The position numbers and the translations under genes were made by a program. Below the pieces are notes generated by a model, which saw only the letters and a list, made by a program, of their open reading frames with translations, searched no databases and was not told where the DNA came from. Below are positions 52,001 to 60,863 of a DNA stretch of 64,000 bases, one piece after another. The stretch is from positions 62,001 to 126,000 of the forward strand of contig CBDAQW010000005.1 in assembly GCA_965199185.1 (NCBI GenBank), given 5' to 3'. Origin of the DNA: Endozoicomonas sp965199185. Lineage in GTDB: Bacteria > Pseudomonadota > Gammaproteobacteria > Pseudomonadales > Endozoicomonadaceae. Position 1 is the first letter of the stretch. Every line of letters begins with the position of its first letter.

Positions 52001-54231
52001 GCAAGGCCGGAATAGTTGGCCGAATCATTGGTGCACTTAATTGCACACCCTAATTTAGTAAACGTATAATTGCGATGGTCAAAAGGGAAAGAACTCAAGG
52101 GCAGGTAGATTAAAAATCTTAGCGTCACCTTAATAAAACCATAGAGGTTTTCATCGCCTCTGCAGCCAGAATGCAGCAATAACGGTAGCATTGCTTCGCG
52201 TAATATATTTATATTTAACTGTTCTTGATGATGATCTGCCGACAAAAACTGGCATTGTGCTTCAAAATGAAAACAGGCAGAAAGCAGGCGTTTGAATGAA
52301 ATATTCCAGGGATAGTTATTACCTTGTGATCGAGTTAATTCTTTCAGATAACCATTGAGCAGAAACAGGCAGGAAAAAAATTTTATGTTCTTTTTAAAGT
52401 AATGTAAGAGTTCGTGGTTGGTTCTCAGGCTCTCTTCAAACTTGAGAAATTGCCTGGATATTTTTGGATGGTCCATAATGGTTTCTATTGCGCGATCCAA
52501 CAACATCTTGCATTGAGTGATGCATTCAGAATACATTCCGGGCTCAGGTGATTGATAGCTGGTGTTTGCTAAATCCGATTCTACCCATAAAGTGACAGAA
52601 GCTTCGGGCACTAGAATTTTCTTTCCGTTAACCAGAAGAAAAGCCGGTGAGTTTTGCAAGGTTTGCCAGTGGTTCAGCCATTGAGAATCCTGCTTTATTC
52701 CCCGAATATGAACATTTTTACCGGCTTTTATGGCCTTTAACAGTGGACTGGATTTACGGGTAAACCGAGATTCGCTGGCGCTGGCAATTTCGATTTGTTC
52801 AAATAGCCCGTCCCAGGTATCAGCATCAGACAGTGTGTAAGTGACATCGGGTGGGTCAATGTCCATATCACTGTCGTCACTATCAGAGCTACTGGTTCTT
52901 TCACAGAATGAAACAGAATCATCGGAAATATCATCGCGGGTCAGAATGGATAGGTTGAGTGTTTGTGACTGAATCCAGGCAAGTATTCCAGGGCTGCTTA
53001 ACTGCACCAACTCGGGTACTTGCTCTTGCGGTATGTTGGCCAGTAGCTCCCATAACAGACACCACTGCTTCAGAGATGGTTCCCCCTTAATGCACAGTTG
53101 CTGGCATCCTCTGCATAACTCAGCAAGAGGATTAAATGAGATCAGCATGCCTTCAGAGTTGATGTAGTTTCTTTTTGTTAAATAGGTGAAATTTTCCTGA
53201 TCAAGAACCACAAAGCTCTGTTCAGGATTGAATTCAGTAAACGGGTGCGCTGCTTTATCTCGCTGTAACTGTGACTGAGAGTATTCTGTTTTGAACAGGC
53301 GAAGATTGTCTGAAATGGGAAACCATTCACCATTAGGCGCTTCGTAGCCACCCTCACGGAGGGTATCGCAAAGGGCATTTTGAAAGCGGGTGTTGTGCCA
53401 GGGAGCATCCTGCAAAATCAATGATTCACCGGAAGAGAGTTCGGAGAGAATACCGGGTTCAAACAGGAACTGTCCGCCGGGAGAAATCTGAAAGCGCCCG
53501 AACAGCCTGTTTTCCCAATGCTTGTCATCGTAGAAAGCGACTTTTTTAACACTAGGGTCCGCAAGCAGGACGTCCGGAGCACTGTCAACGGCCTTGTTCA
53601 GAAAGGCGTTGTTGTCGGAACAACGATGCTGGGCATAATCCGCTTCACTGCAATAATCGAATCGCTTGATGCGTCGCCACGAATCGGGCCCTAATAGCTG
53701 CATGGTGGCTCTATCCATCAGAATCGATACCCTGATCTGCCTGCCAAGCCTTTGACCATTGAACTTTGACGGCGTATCAATCAGTTCGTTGAGGAGAGCA
53801 ATGTCGCCAGCCTCCGGTTGCATTTGGGTGAAATCAAGCACCAAAAGCAATGGTTTGTCCTGAAAAATACGCCCGGGAGTAACACGATCGGTACCTGATT
53901 CAGGATTGACCTGTCGTATTAAACCATGTTTATCCAGATCATCGGGGGATGAGATGTAAAAAACCTGTTTGCCCTGAGTAGCCTCACCTTTTCTTCGGTA
54001 TTCATGTCGGAACGCCTGCAGCAGACTTTGGCGATCTGAATCATTTTCAATCACGTAATAACGACGTTGACTTGGGTTAGTGTTTGCCAAAGGTTCCGTT
54101 CTGCTTTTAACTGCCTGAGCAGGTTGCGCTTCAGCAACAGGCAAGTATTTTGTTGCCTCAGACGGCTGTGTGGTTTCATTGATAACAGGTAGTACAGGTA
54201 ATCTTGAGTCAGCCCCTGATACAGGTTGCAT
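49036..54231 (-). CDS. Giant multi-AAA-like ATPase of unknown function
   Basis: 1731 residues. The clearest domain is at about 1270-1400: Walker A EGSAGWGKDLI with Lys1282, Walker B-like VLIISELN, sensor-1 ATVNPPSGF and an Arg-rich SISRRV, close to the dynein/midasin AAA_5 type. Two other regions look like degenerate AAA modules lacking a Walker A: about 127-180 (LLLVLDFTQM, then LLNELID.PSKFNGQRLG) and about 1020-1090 (LLVLHGVDRASRALLQPL, then HKVVMTCDIDQL). No signal peptide is present. The N-terminal 55 residues are Pro/Thr/Ser-rich, as in injected effectors. Several AAA modules in one chain recall dynein, midasin or RNF213. A transglutaminase-like ORF follows across an IS200. The role is unknown; an effector or large chaperone is possible. 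Confidence 0.6.
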   Translation of the reverse strand: MQPVSGADSRLPVLPVINETTQPSEATKYLPVAEAQPAQAVKSRTEPLANTNPSQRRYYVIENDSDRQSLLQAFRHEYRRKGEATQGKQVFYISSPDDLDKHGLIRQVNPESGTDRVTPGRIFQDKPLLLVLDFTQMQPEAGDIALLNELIDTPSKFNGQRLGRQIRVSILMDRATMQLLGPDSWRRIKRFDYCSEADYAQHRCSDNNAFLNKAVDSAPDVLLADPSVKKVAFYDDKHWENRLFGRFQISPGGQFLFEPGILSELSSGESLILQDAPWHNTRFQNALCDTLREGGYEAPNGEWFPISDNLRLFKTEYSQSQLQRDKAAHPFTEFNPEQSFVVLDQENFTYLTKRNYINSEGMLISFNPLAELCRGCQQLCIKGEPSLKQWCLLWELLANIPQEQVPELVQLSSPGILAWIQSQTLNLSILTRDDISDDSVSFCERTSSSDSDDSDMDIDPPDVTYTLSDADTWDGLFEQIEIASASESRFTRKSSPLLKAIKAGKNVHIRGIKQDSQWLNHWQTLQNSPAFLLVNGKKILVPEASVTLWVESDLANTSYQSPEPGMYSECITQCKMLLDRAIETIMDHPKISRQFLKFEESLRTNHELLHYFKKNIKFFSCLFLLNGYLKELTRSQGNNYPWNISFKRLLSACFHFEAQCQFLSADHHQEQLNINILREAMLPLLLHSGCRGDENLYGFIKVTLRFLIYLPLSSFPFDHRNYTFTKLGCAIKCTNDSANYSGLALWMKKTDFDRNRLKAVFWSLAPSFPAELLFKEHLYSAPSEQLLTECANYLVGAESNPEKARVLAKKLGVNITDSKGLKYFHNDVKNQIENYTHFLAYILRHYYRNTHGFGCLATRICEKYNPGHDSVAITDEGYQPFIEHFEAMVSKAFGARPDKSSASELQGEKAFRRLLAHAIFTGQPSTVFQHSRPVRLMLAGLALEPALMVGLPVASQYHAQMLINALYFYRCDIKNKTYILDDYSLTELYLDDQAPREVLYGKQTFTDPGQNSSHWVDGPLMAWAKNTQPSLLVLHGVDRASRALLQPLAGLQQSPPQLCYGGQSITLTDRHKVVMTCDIDQLNSISLASIFPETVLSIPCEPEDPQYLALAILLPKLDGPFFHYGQYTSACLLSLFNQYKPLCPDTMLCGRDLEDALAFMHLMVGYAQQPVSSLELTKHQLHALVIEAMSLSLDGMVAPECLEELNTLKTTFGQQFPCDRSILQSVDDVFAEFSHQLKRANPDIDLATASVSRLVRQYWLSLEKGRQGKAVTLVEGSAGWGKDLIISRVLALWLEQNNKSKTEYHHINASRSQWPEILKINEQAMNTGKVLIISELNIIPPEQLESLFRYIDRTHKNSGYQLIATVNPPSGFPCREELTRYSKSISRRVTLNPLSKEEIRSVIQRTRHRLALNHPEVEWHLQTGYLDDWLASHFHTLTQLLQQSELSILPGMADLMVAIRAFAHQPSERWPEIFSRQFALEMELLALTMTDLTRQAHLATTIQFGHSDKEHQIEVSPITDSERERLLVSQSGLPEYLVIPEKYPLLERKHLVVDLFEGGEKEGRSKLAATAPNLWATKGVVGTINSAQSSRPIDGNVNAFSNLYSQKWFDTDDFKPEEYRLRLKQLEFVSDRIESKSIDPTSAGVTLINRLHQVQGIEHSQKNGIKGSYQAKVSHDWLALAGLSPQDKLLSLRSKPEVSLDIARSHATGQLLIRLNPKEHKKSMLLKLVFY

Positions 54232-54579
54232 AATCCCTTGCCTCCGGTGACAAAAAAATCGGTTGTTTGGTCTTTTTGATTAACGGATTCAAAAAAAGTT
54301 CAGCAAGGGACAAACTGTTATTTCAGATGAAGGAATATTCATTTAAAGAGAGCCAATTAATAATGACCTGCGGTTCTTTCAGTCCCTCAATAAAATCAAA
54401 ACTAACAGACTGGTTAGGCAAACTAAGCAAAGGCATGAATGCTTAACGCTCTTAGTTGTCCAAGTTGAGACATTAAAGCACCTTACTTAAAGCATCTTAA
54501 CTTGCCGCTACACCCGGCTCATGTCTGTCGTGGTTGTTAAGTGGTTTGACACCTATTCGTTGAATAACAGGAGTACAAC
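54232..54579. other. Divergent intergenic region
   Basis: 348 bases between two divergent effector-like genes, AT-rich, with short A and T tracts (caaaaaaatc, ttcaaaaaaag). No gene or clear promoter pair was found. A gcatgaatgcttaac segment near 54434 is the only notable partial palindrome. A gagt-type ribosome site precedes the gene at 54580. Confidence 0.4.
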
Positions 54580-55872
54580 ATGATCAGTAGCCTGCATAAT
54601 AACCCCCATACTGGTTCTTTAGAGCTGGCGACGGTTAGCCCCCATTTGCCAGATGCTCAATTCCGAGGGGGTAAGGTTACTGCAACTAACCCGAAGCCAC
54701 ATTTGAATCACGCAGACAACTCTTCCATACCCGAGCGTTCACAACTGATCTCAAGAAAGAGCAGCTCGGTAGATGGCATTGCCAGCGCAAGCACATCCCA
54801 GCTATGCCTGAAGTCCACCGTAAACGATACACTCCACGCATTCCAGCAAGACATTATCAAAGAGACAGGTTGCAACGATGGTATTCTGCAAGCAAAAAAA
54901 ACAGCGAGTCAAAAATACTTCTATCACTTTATCGAAAACATGGAACTAATATCGACTACCCCGAGTGTGCTGGCAGCAGCAAGCATCGGTGGCTCTGTGC
55001 TACTTGAGCTGGTAAGACAGGGGATGACCATTCAAGCCCTTATGAAGGGGCTGTTAAAGAAAGAACACCTGATCGCTCTCGGCGCTTTTGCCTTTACCAT
55101 ACTGGCGAGAAAAGCGATTAGGCACCCATCACTTACTATGGACAGCTGCCGTTACACTGAGTTAAAGCGCATTGCTGATAACATCTCGATACCTCCCCCT
55201 CTGTCGTTAAAGGATCTGATATCGTTATATGATGCTGCCAAAACCCGGGGCTACGATCAGCCACTTGAGACATTTCTTGACCATAATCTGTTCGAGTCAT
55301 GCTTAAGCAACAGCCTGATAGCGCTTGCCAACGATAAAATACTCACGGATATTGATGAGATCATGGAAAAACAAATATTTTTCACTAGCAAGAAAGGTAA
55401 ACTCATCCGTGCATTTGCAAAACATCATATAGGCAATCACAAAACTGTCCACTACCTGAAAGAAAAGGGCTACAGTATAAAATTCGATGCTGCCCGCGAT
55501 TATAACTTTACTCACAATGATGACTTTGACTATTTTATTGATCATCTGGCACTCTCTGATGCAGAGTTTCTGGAAAAAGAATTTCAGCAGAAAATAGACG
55601 ATCTTTCCCCGGGTGAGGGTTATTTAATCGTTATGGGGTGGGATCATGATCCGAATGGGCATGCTGTATCCCTGAAAAGACTGAAAGAGACACCGGACAA
55701 GTTCCTACTCAGGAATGGATACAGCCTTATAGAAATCAGCAAAAACAATATGAGCAAGGGACTTGTTGCATTCTTCAAGGATTTTTTGCCTCATTGGGCT
55801 GCAGAGTTACGGGCTGAAGGTGCAAATTACAAGCTCGGTTTCATAAAAGTTGCTCTCCAGAGCACTGGGTAA
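54580..55872 (+). CDS. Candidate effector with papain-like (C58-like) features
   Basis: 430 residues, no signal peptide; the first 75 are rich in Ser, Asn, His and Pro, as in type III signals. Two hydrophobic segments follow (about 125-145, TPSVLAAASIGGSVLLELV, and about 160-180, IALGAFAFTILARKAI). A possible catalytic pair is Cys241 (FESCLSNSLIALA) and His361 (GHAVSLKRL), 120 residues apart, the spacing of YopT/AvrPphB-type proteases. The block after His (DKFLLRNGYSLIEI) has the position of their FFDPN motif, but the Asp is replaced; Asn379 might substitute. The fold is not proven. Divergent from the AAA-like gene. Confidence 0.5.
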   Translation: MISSLHNNPHTGSLELATVSPHLPDAQFRGGKVTATNPKPHLNHADNSSIPERSQLISRKSSSVDGIASASTSQLCLKSTVNDTLHAFQQDIIKETGCNDGILQAKKTASQKYFYHFIENMELISTTPSVLAAASIGGSVLLELVRQGMTIQALMKGLLKKEHLIALGAFAFTILARKAIRHPSLTMDSCRYTELKRIADNISIPPPLSLKDLISLYDAAKTRGYDQPLETFLDHNLFESCLSNSLIALANDKILTDIDEIMEKQIFFTSKKGKLIRAFAKHHIGNHKTVHYLKEKGYSIKFDAARDYNFTHNDDFDYFIDHLALSDAEFLEKEFQQKIDDLSPGEGYLIVMGWDHDPNGHAVSLKRLKETPDKFLLRNGYSLIEISKNNMSKGLVAFFKDFLPHWAAELRAEGANYKLGFIKVALQSTG

Positions 55873-56527
55873 CATTCAGCGGGTTTTGTAAGTACCTAAA
55901 GAAAACTGACCATATTACCAAATCGGATATGAGTACCTGTCCGTTCTCGGCAGACGAATATTTTCACAATCGTGAGTCTTTGCAGAGCATATTTAACCAA
56001 ATGGTTCATATGCAGATAGATACCATAGGGCAAACGATTCACTGAAAAATTATTCATACAAGCTCCGGCAATGAACTCATTCTTACTGGTCAAACATATT
56101 GCCATGAATAAAACGAAACAGAGCACATTCTGGCAATGGTCAAGCGTGATTATTATTGGCGCACTGTTGATTCGCCTGACTGCATTAGCCATGTTTCCAC
56201 TGCAGGATACCTCTGAAGCCCGTTATGGCGAAATGGTTCGTCTAATGGTCGAAACCAATAACTGGATTACCCCTTGGTTTGATTATGGTGTTCCATTTAT
56301 GGGGAAGCCGCCTCTGTTTATCTGGCTCTCTGCTCTTTCTGTAAAACTGCTGGGTATCCATGAGTTTGCCGTCCGGTTGCCTTCTATTCTGATCAGTATT
56401 GCCACTCTGTGGTTCTGCTGGAAGCTGGCTCGCTTTCAGATGGCCGCCCGACAAGCACAAGCCACTCTGTTGATTCTGGTCAGCACGGCTATGTTTCTGG
56501 TTCTGTCAGGCACTATTATGGCGGAAC

Positions 56528-57765
56528 CAGGGCAATCTCATTTGGCACTAACATACTTTGCCCTGTGACATTAAAACAACTCAAAAGGTATGGCATTCTC
56601 CACCCTAAGACTAAGGATGCCATATATGACCCTCTTGGATGCATTTTCCGAACTGACTGAAATTCGTGCTGATAATCATCGTTATCCTCTGCCAAACCTT
56701 GTTTTCATAGCTGTTTGCATGATCACTTGTGGCGCTGAAGACTGGAAGATGGTCTCAGAACTTGCCAAGAAAAAGAAATCCTGGCTAAAGCTTCATATCC
56801 CTCTTCCTCATGGCGTCCCATCTCATCACACATTTATTCGAGTTTTTGAACGACTTGATCCAGATGAGTTTCGCCAATGTTTTATAACCTGGGTTAAACA
56901 AATTGCTGAGCGTACTCATGGTGAAGTCATCGCTATTGATGGAAAAACACTGCGTCGCTCATACGATAAAGGTGATAACAAGGCCGCTATCCATATGGTC
57001 AACGCATGGGCCAGCCAGACAGGTATGGTACTTGGGCAACTTAAGACAGCAGCCAAGTCTAATGAGATAACCGCTATTCCAGCACTTCTCGATATGCTAG
57101 AGATCAGCGGGTGCATTGTCAGCACTGACGCTATGGGCTGCCAAAGAGCGATCGCTGAAAAAATCAGAGATAAAAATGCGCACTACCTGCTGGCTGTAAA
57201 AGGAAACCAGCCGCACCTACACGATGATATCAAGCTTTATCTTGATGATCTGGCGACAAAGGAAAAGCTATCTGAAAGCGCAAGTTTTCATGAAACGATA
57301 GAAAAAGGTCATGGACGAATAGAAATACGTCGCTGTTGGACAAGTACTGATATTCATTGGCTTGTCCAGCGTGAAGACTGGAAAGATCTCGCTATGATAG
57401 GGGTTGTTGAAGGTGAGCGTCATGAAGGTGATCAGGTGAGTATTGAGCGTCGATATTTTATTTCTAGCCTAACCACAGGTGCCAAGCACTTCATGAATTC
57501 AGTGCGATCTCATTGGTCGGTGGAGAACAATCTGCACTGGGTACTCGACATTGGCTTTAGAGAAGACGAGTGTCGTATTAGAAAAGGCTTTGGCCCAGAG
57601 AATATGGCGATATTCAGACAAATAGCTCTAAACTTGCTGAAGCAGGAGACTACCTTAAAGCTTGGCATCAAGAACAAGCGCATCATGGCGGCAGCGGATG
57701 ACGAATACAGAACACTGCTGCTTCAAGGAATTATTTGAAAGTTAGTGCTAAATGAGATCGCCCTG
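56528..57765 (+). mobile_element. ISAs1-family insertion sequence (1238 bp)
   Basis: The imperfect terminal inverted repeats CAGGGCAATCTCATTTGGCACTA (left) and, on the complementary strand, CAGGGCGATCTCATTTAGCACTA (right) have two mismatches. It is flanked by a perfect 10-bp target duplication ATGGCGGAAC (56518-56527 and 57766-57775). It carries one intact transposase and sits inside an ArnT-like gene in the same orientation. Confidence 0.96.
56626..57738 (+). CDS. ISAs1-family DDE transposase
   Basis: 370 residues from the ATG at 56626 (MTLLDAFSELTEI), the usual family start; an ATG at 56590 gives 382. It shows the ISAs1 blocks: MITCGAEDWKMV, VPSHHTFIRVFERLDP, VIAIDGKTLRRSYDK with the first catalytic Asp, VSTDAMGCQ with the second, LLAVKGNQP, and SVRSHWSVENNLHWVLDIGFREDECR with the Glu. 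It appears intact. Confidence 0.95.
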   Translation: MTLLDAFSELTEIRADNHRYPLPNLVFIAVCMITCGAEDWKMVSELAKKKKSWLKLHIPLPHGVPSHHTFIRVFERLDPDEFRQCFITWVKQIAERTHGEVIAIDGKTLRRSYDKGDNKAAIHMVNAWASQTGMVLGQLKTAAKSNEITAIPALLDMLEISGCIVSTDAMGCQRAIAEKIRDKNAHYLLAVKGNQPHLHDDIKLYLDDLATKEKLSESASFHETIEKGHGRIEIRRCWTSTDIHWLVQREDWKDLAMIGVVEGERHEGDQVSIERRYFISSLTTGAKHFMNSVRSHWSVENNLHWVLDIGFREDECRIRKGFGPENMAIFRQIALNLLKQETTLKLGIKNKRIMAAADDEYRTLLLQGII

Positions 57766-58935
57766 ATGGCGGAACCTACCCTGCTACTCTCAATCACCAT
57801 GATACTCTGTGGTTTCTGGATTGGCTGGCACAGCCAGGAGCAACGACAAGCACGACGATGGCAATCTATTTTTTATATTGGCTGCGGTCTTGGTTTGCTG
57901 GCAAAAGGGCCGGTTGCTTTGGTTCTGGCTGGTTTCCCCATATTCTGCTGGTGTTTACCTAATAAACGTTTAGGCACTTTCTGGAAACGATTTCCCTGGT
58001 TGGTCGGCACATTATTGACTCTGATCATCGCCCTGCCCTGGTATATTGCCGCCGAAATAAAAACACCCGGTTTTCTTGAGTACTTTATTATTGGTGAACA
58101 TTTCTACCGCTATATTGAAAGCGGCTGGGATGGCGACCTCTACGGCAGTGCTCATATCCGACCACTGGGTACTATATGGATCCGTCTGCTTCAGGGTGGA
58201 TTTCCCTGGTCACTGGTGCTGATTTTTATTGTGGGTAAACAGCTTTGGCAGCGCACCAAAAGACAACAAACCACAGAGCAACAAACCAAAGCGCAAGGCA
58301 CAGACACTAACCAATGGGAAGTCTTTCTCTGGCTTTGGCTGTTGATGCCTATGGTGTTTTTTACTTTTTCCAAAAATCTCATCTGGACTTATGCACTTCC
58401 GGCAGCACCGCCAGTGGCTTTACTACTGGCTAACTATTGGCAGAAACACTGCGCCGACAATATTCGGTGGTTATTATTAACTGCCAGCATTTCCCCTCTT
58501 TTAATGTTGGTCGTTGCCATCGCCTTTTCTATAGGGGCCGGAAAACCTTCACAAAAATCTTTGATTCAGGGAGTTCGTCAAACGCCGATAGAGAACCCCG
58601 GTGAGATTATTTACTGGCAGCGAAGACCTTTTTCCGGACGCTATTATTCCGAAGGAAAGGCATTACTCATAAAAGATCCAGAAACACTGCAAGACACATT
58701 GGATAATGGTAAACAGGATTTTCTCATCAGCCGAATGGGTGACTTCAATCAAATACCGAGCAACCTCTCAAACAACTTCGTATTAAAATCCCAATACCGG
58801 GATTGGGGCTACTGGCTGGAAAACATCAGGAATCCGGATAACAATTAAAAGCCGTTTTTAAACCGTGATTGTTGTCTCTGTCACGGGATAAAATAGACAG
58901 TTTTCCATCAGCCAGGCTGACATTACCCAAATACT

Positions 58936-59931
58936 ATGGCCATCAAACAGATTATTGTTCACAAGCTCGACCGTTCACCTGAAGGTGAAAACCTGCAAAC
59001 CATTCCGGCCAGCCACAGTCTTGAAACGACACCTTCGCTGGAGCTGGTACTGGATGATCTCCTGCAGACCTATAACAAAAAACAAGATAAATGTTATGGG
59101 CAGTTTTCTGATTTATCCGACGACAGCTTTCCCGGGCAACTAACCCGTTACCTCGGAGAGCAGACGGACTTTACCTCCCTGACCCGTACTACCCTCGACA
59201 AACTGGCTTCCAGCCTTGATGAAGCCGGAGCCCTGGGTGGTGGCTATGTTCTGTTCGCTGAGTATCAGCAGGGGCTGACTCGCTACTTATTGCTCTGCAT
59301 GCTCTCCAGCCAGACCAGTGTCACCATTACCGACGATTTGAACATTGTTGATACGTCGTATCTGGACACGGCCAAAATGGCTCTGGCCTGCCGTATCAAT
59401 ATTACGGAATGGCAGAATAACGCCGATGCCAGTCGTTACCTGTCTTTCCTGCGTCCCAAAGGCGGTAAACGGTTAAGTACGGTTTTTCAGGAAGCCTTAG
59501 GTTGCAGTGAAACCAGCAGTAGTAAACAAGAAGCGGATACGCTGGTGAAGGCGGTCACTGATTATTGCAAAGAAGAACCTTCCGAAGAAAATCGCACGGT
59601 TGTTAAACGACAGGTGTACGATTATTGCCAGAATCGTCTGGATGATGGTGAGAGTATTTCCATGCAGGAGCTCACCGGGTATCTTGAAGAAGCCGGCCCT
59701 GATGAGTTTGCTAAATTCGTCAATACCCGTGATTATGATATGAGCACGCCAATGACTCCGGAGAAACGCATCCTGACCAAACTGGTTCGTTATACAGGAC
59801 GCAGCAAAGGGCTAAGCCTGTCATTTGATGGCGAGCTTCTGGGTGGGCAAGTACGTTATGATGAAGCCAACGACCAGCTAATTATTACAGGTGTACCAGA
59901 CAAGTTAAAGGAACAGTTAAAGCAATCCTGA
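58936..59931 (+). CDS. yejK: Nucleoid-associated protein YejK (NdpA)
   Basis: 331 residues, similar to E. coli YejK (335). It has IKQIIVHKLDR at the start, SLELVLDDLLQTYNKKQDKCYGQF (about 37-60), the GGGYVLFAEYQQGLTRYLLLCMLSS block (about 97-121), DTSYLDTAKMALACRINI, FLRPKGGKRLSTVFQEALGC, and a C-terminal KGLSLSFDGELLGGQVRY. YejK associates with the nucleoid; its precise activity is unsettled. It is probably single-gene, with a hairpin after it. Confidence 0.92.
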   Translation: MAIKQIIVHKLDRSPEGENLQTIPASHSLETTPSLELVLDDLLQTYNKKQDKCYGQFSDLSDDSFPGQLTRYLGEQTDFTSLTRTTLDKLASSLDEAGALGGGYVLFAEYQQGLTRYLLLCMLSSQTSVTITDDLNIVDTSYLDTAKMALACRINITEWQNNADASRYLSFLRPKGGKRLSTVFQEALGCSETSSSKQEADTLVKAVTDYCKEEPSEENRTVVKRQVYDYCQNRLDDGESISMQELTGYLEEAGPDEFAKFVNTRDYDMSTPMTPEKRILTKLVRYTGRSKGLSLSFDGELLGGQVRYDEANDQLIITGVPDKLKEQLKQS

Positions 59932-59995
59932 GTCGTTCTGTACACTCGATAGCTTATCCACACTAAAAGGAATTAGTGCATGAGACAAGCATCCT

Positions 59996-60017
59996 GCCTC
60001 TGTCAATGGACAGAGGC
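59996..60017 (+). terminator. Hairpin after yejK
   Basis: The perfect 9-bp stem GCCTCTGTC / GACAGAGGC has a four-base loop, 65 bases after the yejK stop and 52 before the next ATG. There is no U tract, so it may be a processing or attenuation hairpin. Confidence 0.5.
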
Positions 60018-60068
60018 TTCAGACAACATTCTCGCGACCGATAACCAGATTACCCACTCAACTCTGGT

Positions 60069-60863
60069 ATGGTCAAAATGATAAGAAAAATTCCTGCCTG
60101 TCTGGCGCTGGTTCTGGTCTTTACTTTATTGGTATCCCCAGAATCAAAAAGTGAATCCGCAGACTCCTATTCCAAGCATTTTTTAAAGCAGGAGCTATTA
60201 CTCAACCAACTGATTACCAATGTGCATATTCTACAACTGGACTTTCTCGATAGGAACGCCAGAGAAGCGTTACAGGAACAGCAAATACAGCTGGATGTAA
60301 ACTTTCAGGACTGGCCACGCGAGAGCCAGGATAAAGAAAACACTGAGCTACAACTCACCATTCAAAACCTGTGGCCGGTTATTCAGGAACATCTAGAATG
60401 GTTAGCCAGCCTGCCTGAACAAGGACGTCTACCCAGAACAGGTGCTCTGCTTCGCGCCCTGAGAAAACTGGATCACAAAATCATGCTGCTGCGAGAGAAG
60501 CAGTTAAGCAGTCAGCCAGAGGCCGGGCAAAAACTTCGTTTTCTCGAGCAGGCCGTGATGATGCAACGACTAACCCGCGACTACCTGAGTCTGACACTGG
60601 CGAGCCAGCAGGCTGAAAATATCGCCATCCGCAAGGGTGAGCTTAGTCATCAGGCAAACCATTTCCAACAGCGTCTGACTGCCATTCATGATGATATGTC
60701 GAGCCATGTTCATGCGGATATTCCGGTTTACCAATCCCTGATAGCCTGGCGCTATATTGAGAAGAGCTTTACAACCTTCCCCGAGCAGCAAACTCCGGCA
60801 CTGATTGTACGACATAACAATCGCATTGTGCGTAAGCTCTCCTCTGTTCAGCGGATGTTCTGA
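60069..60863 (+). CDS. Exported helical protein of unknown function
   Basis: 264 residues. The N-terminus MVKMIRKIPACLALVLVFTLLVSPES is a signal peptide; an ATG three codons later is an alternative start. The rest is almost all helix, with heptad-like Leu and Gln patterns (LLLNQLITNVHILQLDFL, WPVIQEHLEWLASL, LRFLEQAVMMQRLTRDYLSL). This resembles four-helix periplasmic sensor modules such as those of PilJ or NarX, but there is no following transmembrane or signalling domain. The function is unknown. It converges with, and overlaps by 16 bases, the methyltransferase on the other strand. Confidence 0.55.
   Translation: MVKMIRKIPACLALVLVFTLLVSPESKSESADSYSKHFLKQELLLNQLITNVHILQLDFLDRNAREALQEQQIQLDVNFQDWPRESQDKENTELQLTIQNLWPVIQEHLEWLASLPEQGRLPRTGALLRALRKLDHKIMLLREKQLSSQPEAGQKLRFLEQAVMMQRLTRDYLSLTLASQQAENIAIRKGELSHQANHFQQRLTAIHDDMSSHVHADIPVYQSLIAWRYIEKSFTTFPEQQTPALIVRHNNRIVRKLSSVQRMF

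Larger units (their letters stand above)
56071..58848 (+). pseudogene. ArnT/PMT-family glycosyltransferase interrupted by ISAs1
   Basis: The 5' part is 56071-56527 and the 3' part 57766-58848. They join in frame at MAEP when the insertion and one target copy are removed, giving about 509 codons. The 5' part has the membrane GT-C hallmark: FPLQDTSEARYGEMVRLMVE (the catalytic Asp-Glu loop of ArnT-type enzymes) and WFDYGVPFMGKPPLFIWLSALS. The 3' part has GLGLLAKGPVALVL, LPWYIAAE, EHFYRYIES and FPWSLVLI, with many hydrophobic helices. ArnT adds aminoarabinose to lipid A; the exact donor here is unknown. An ATG at 56104 is an alternative start. Interrupted, so presumably inactive. Confidence 0.85.
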
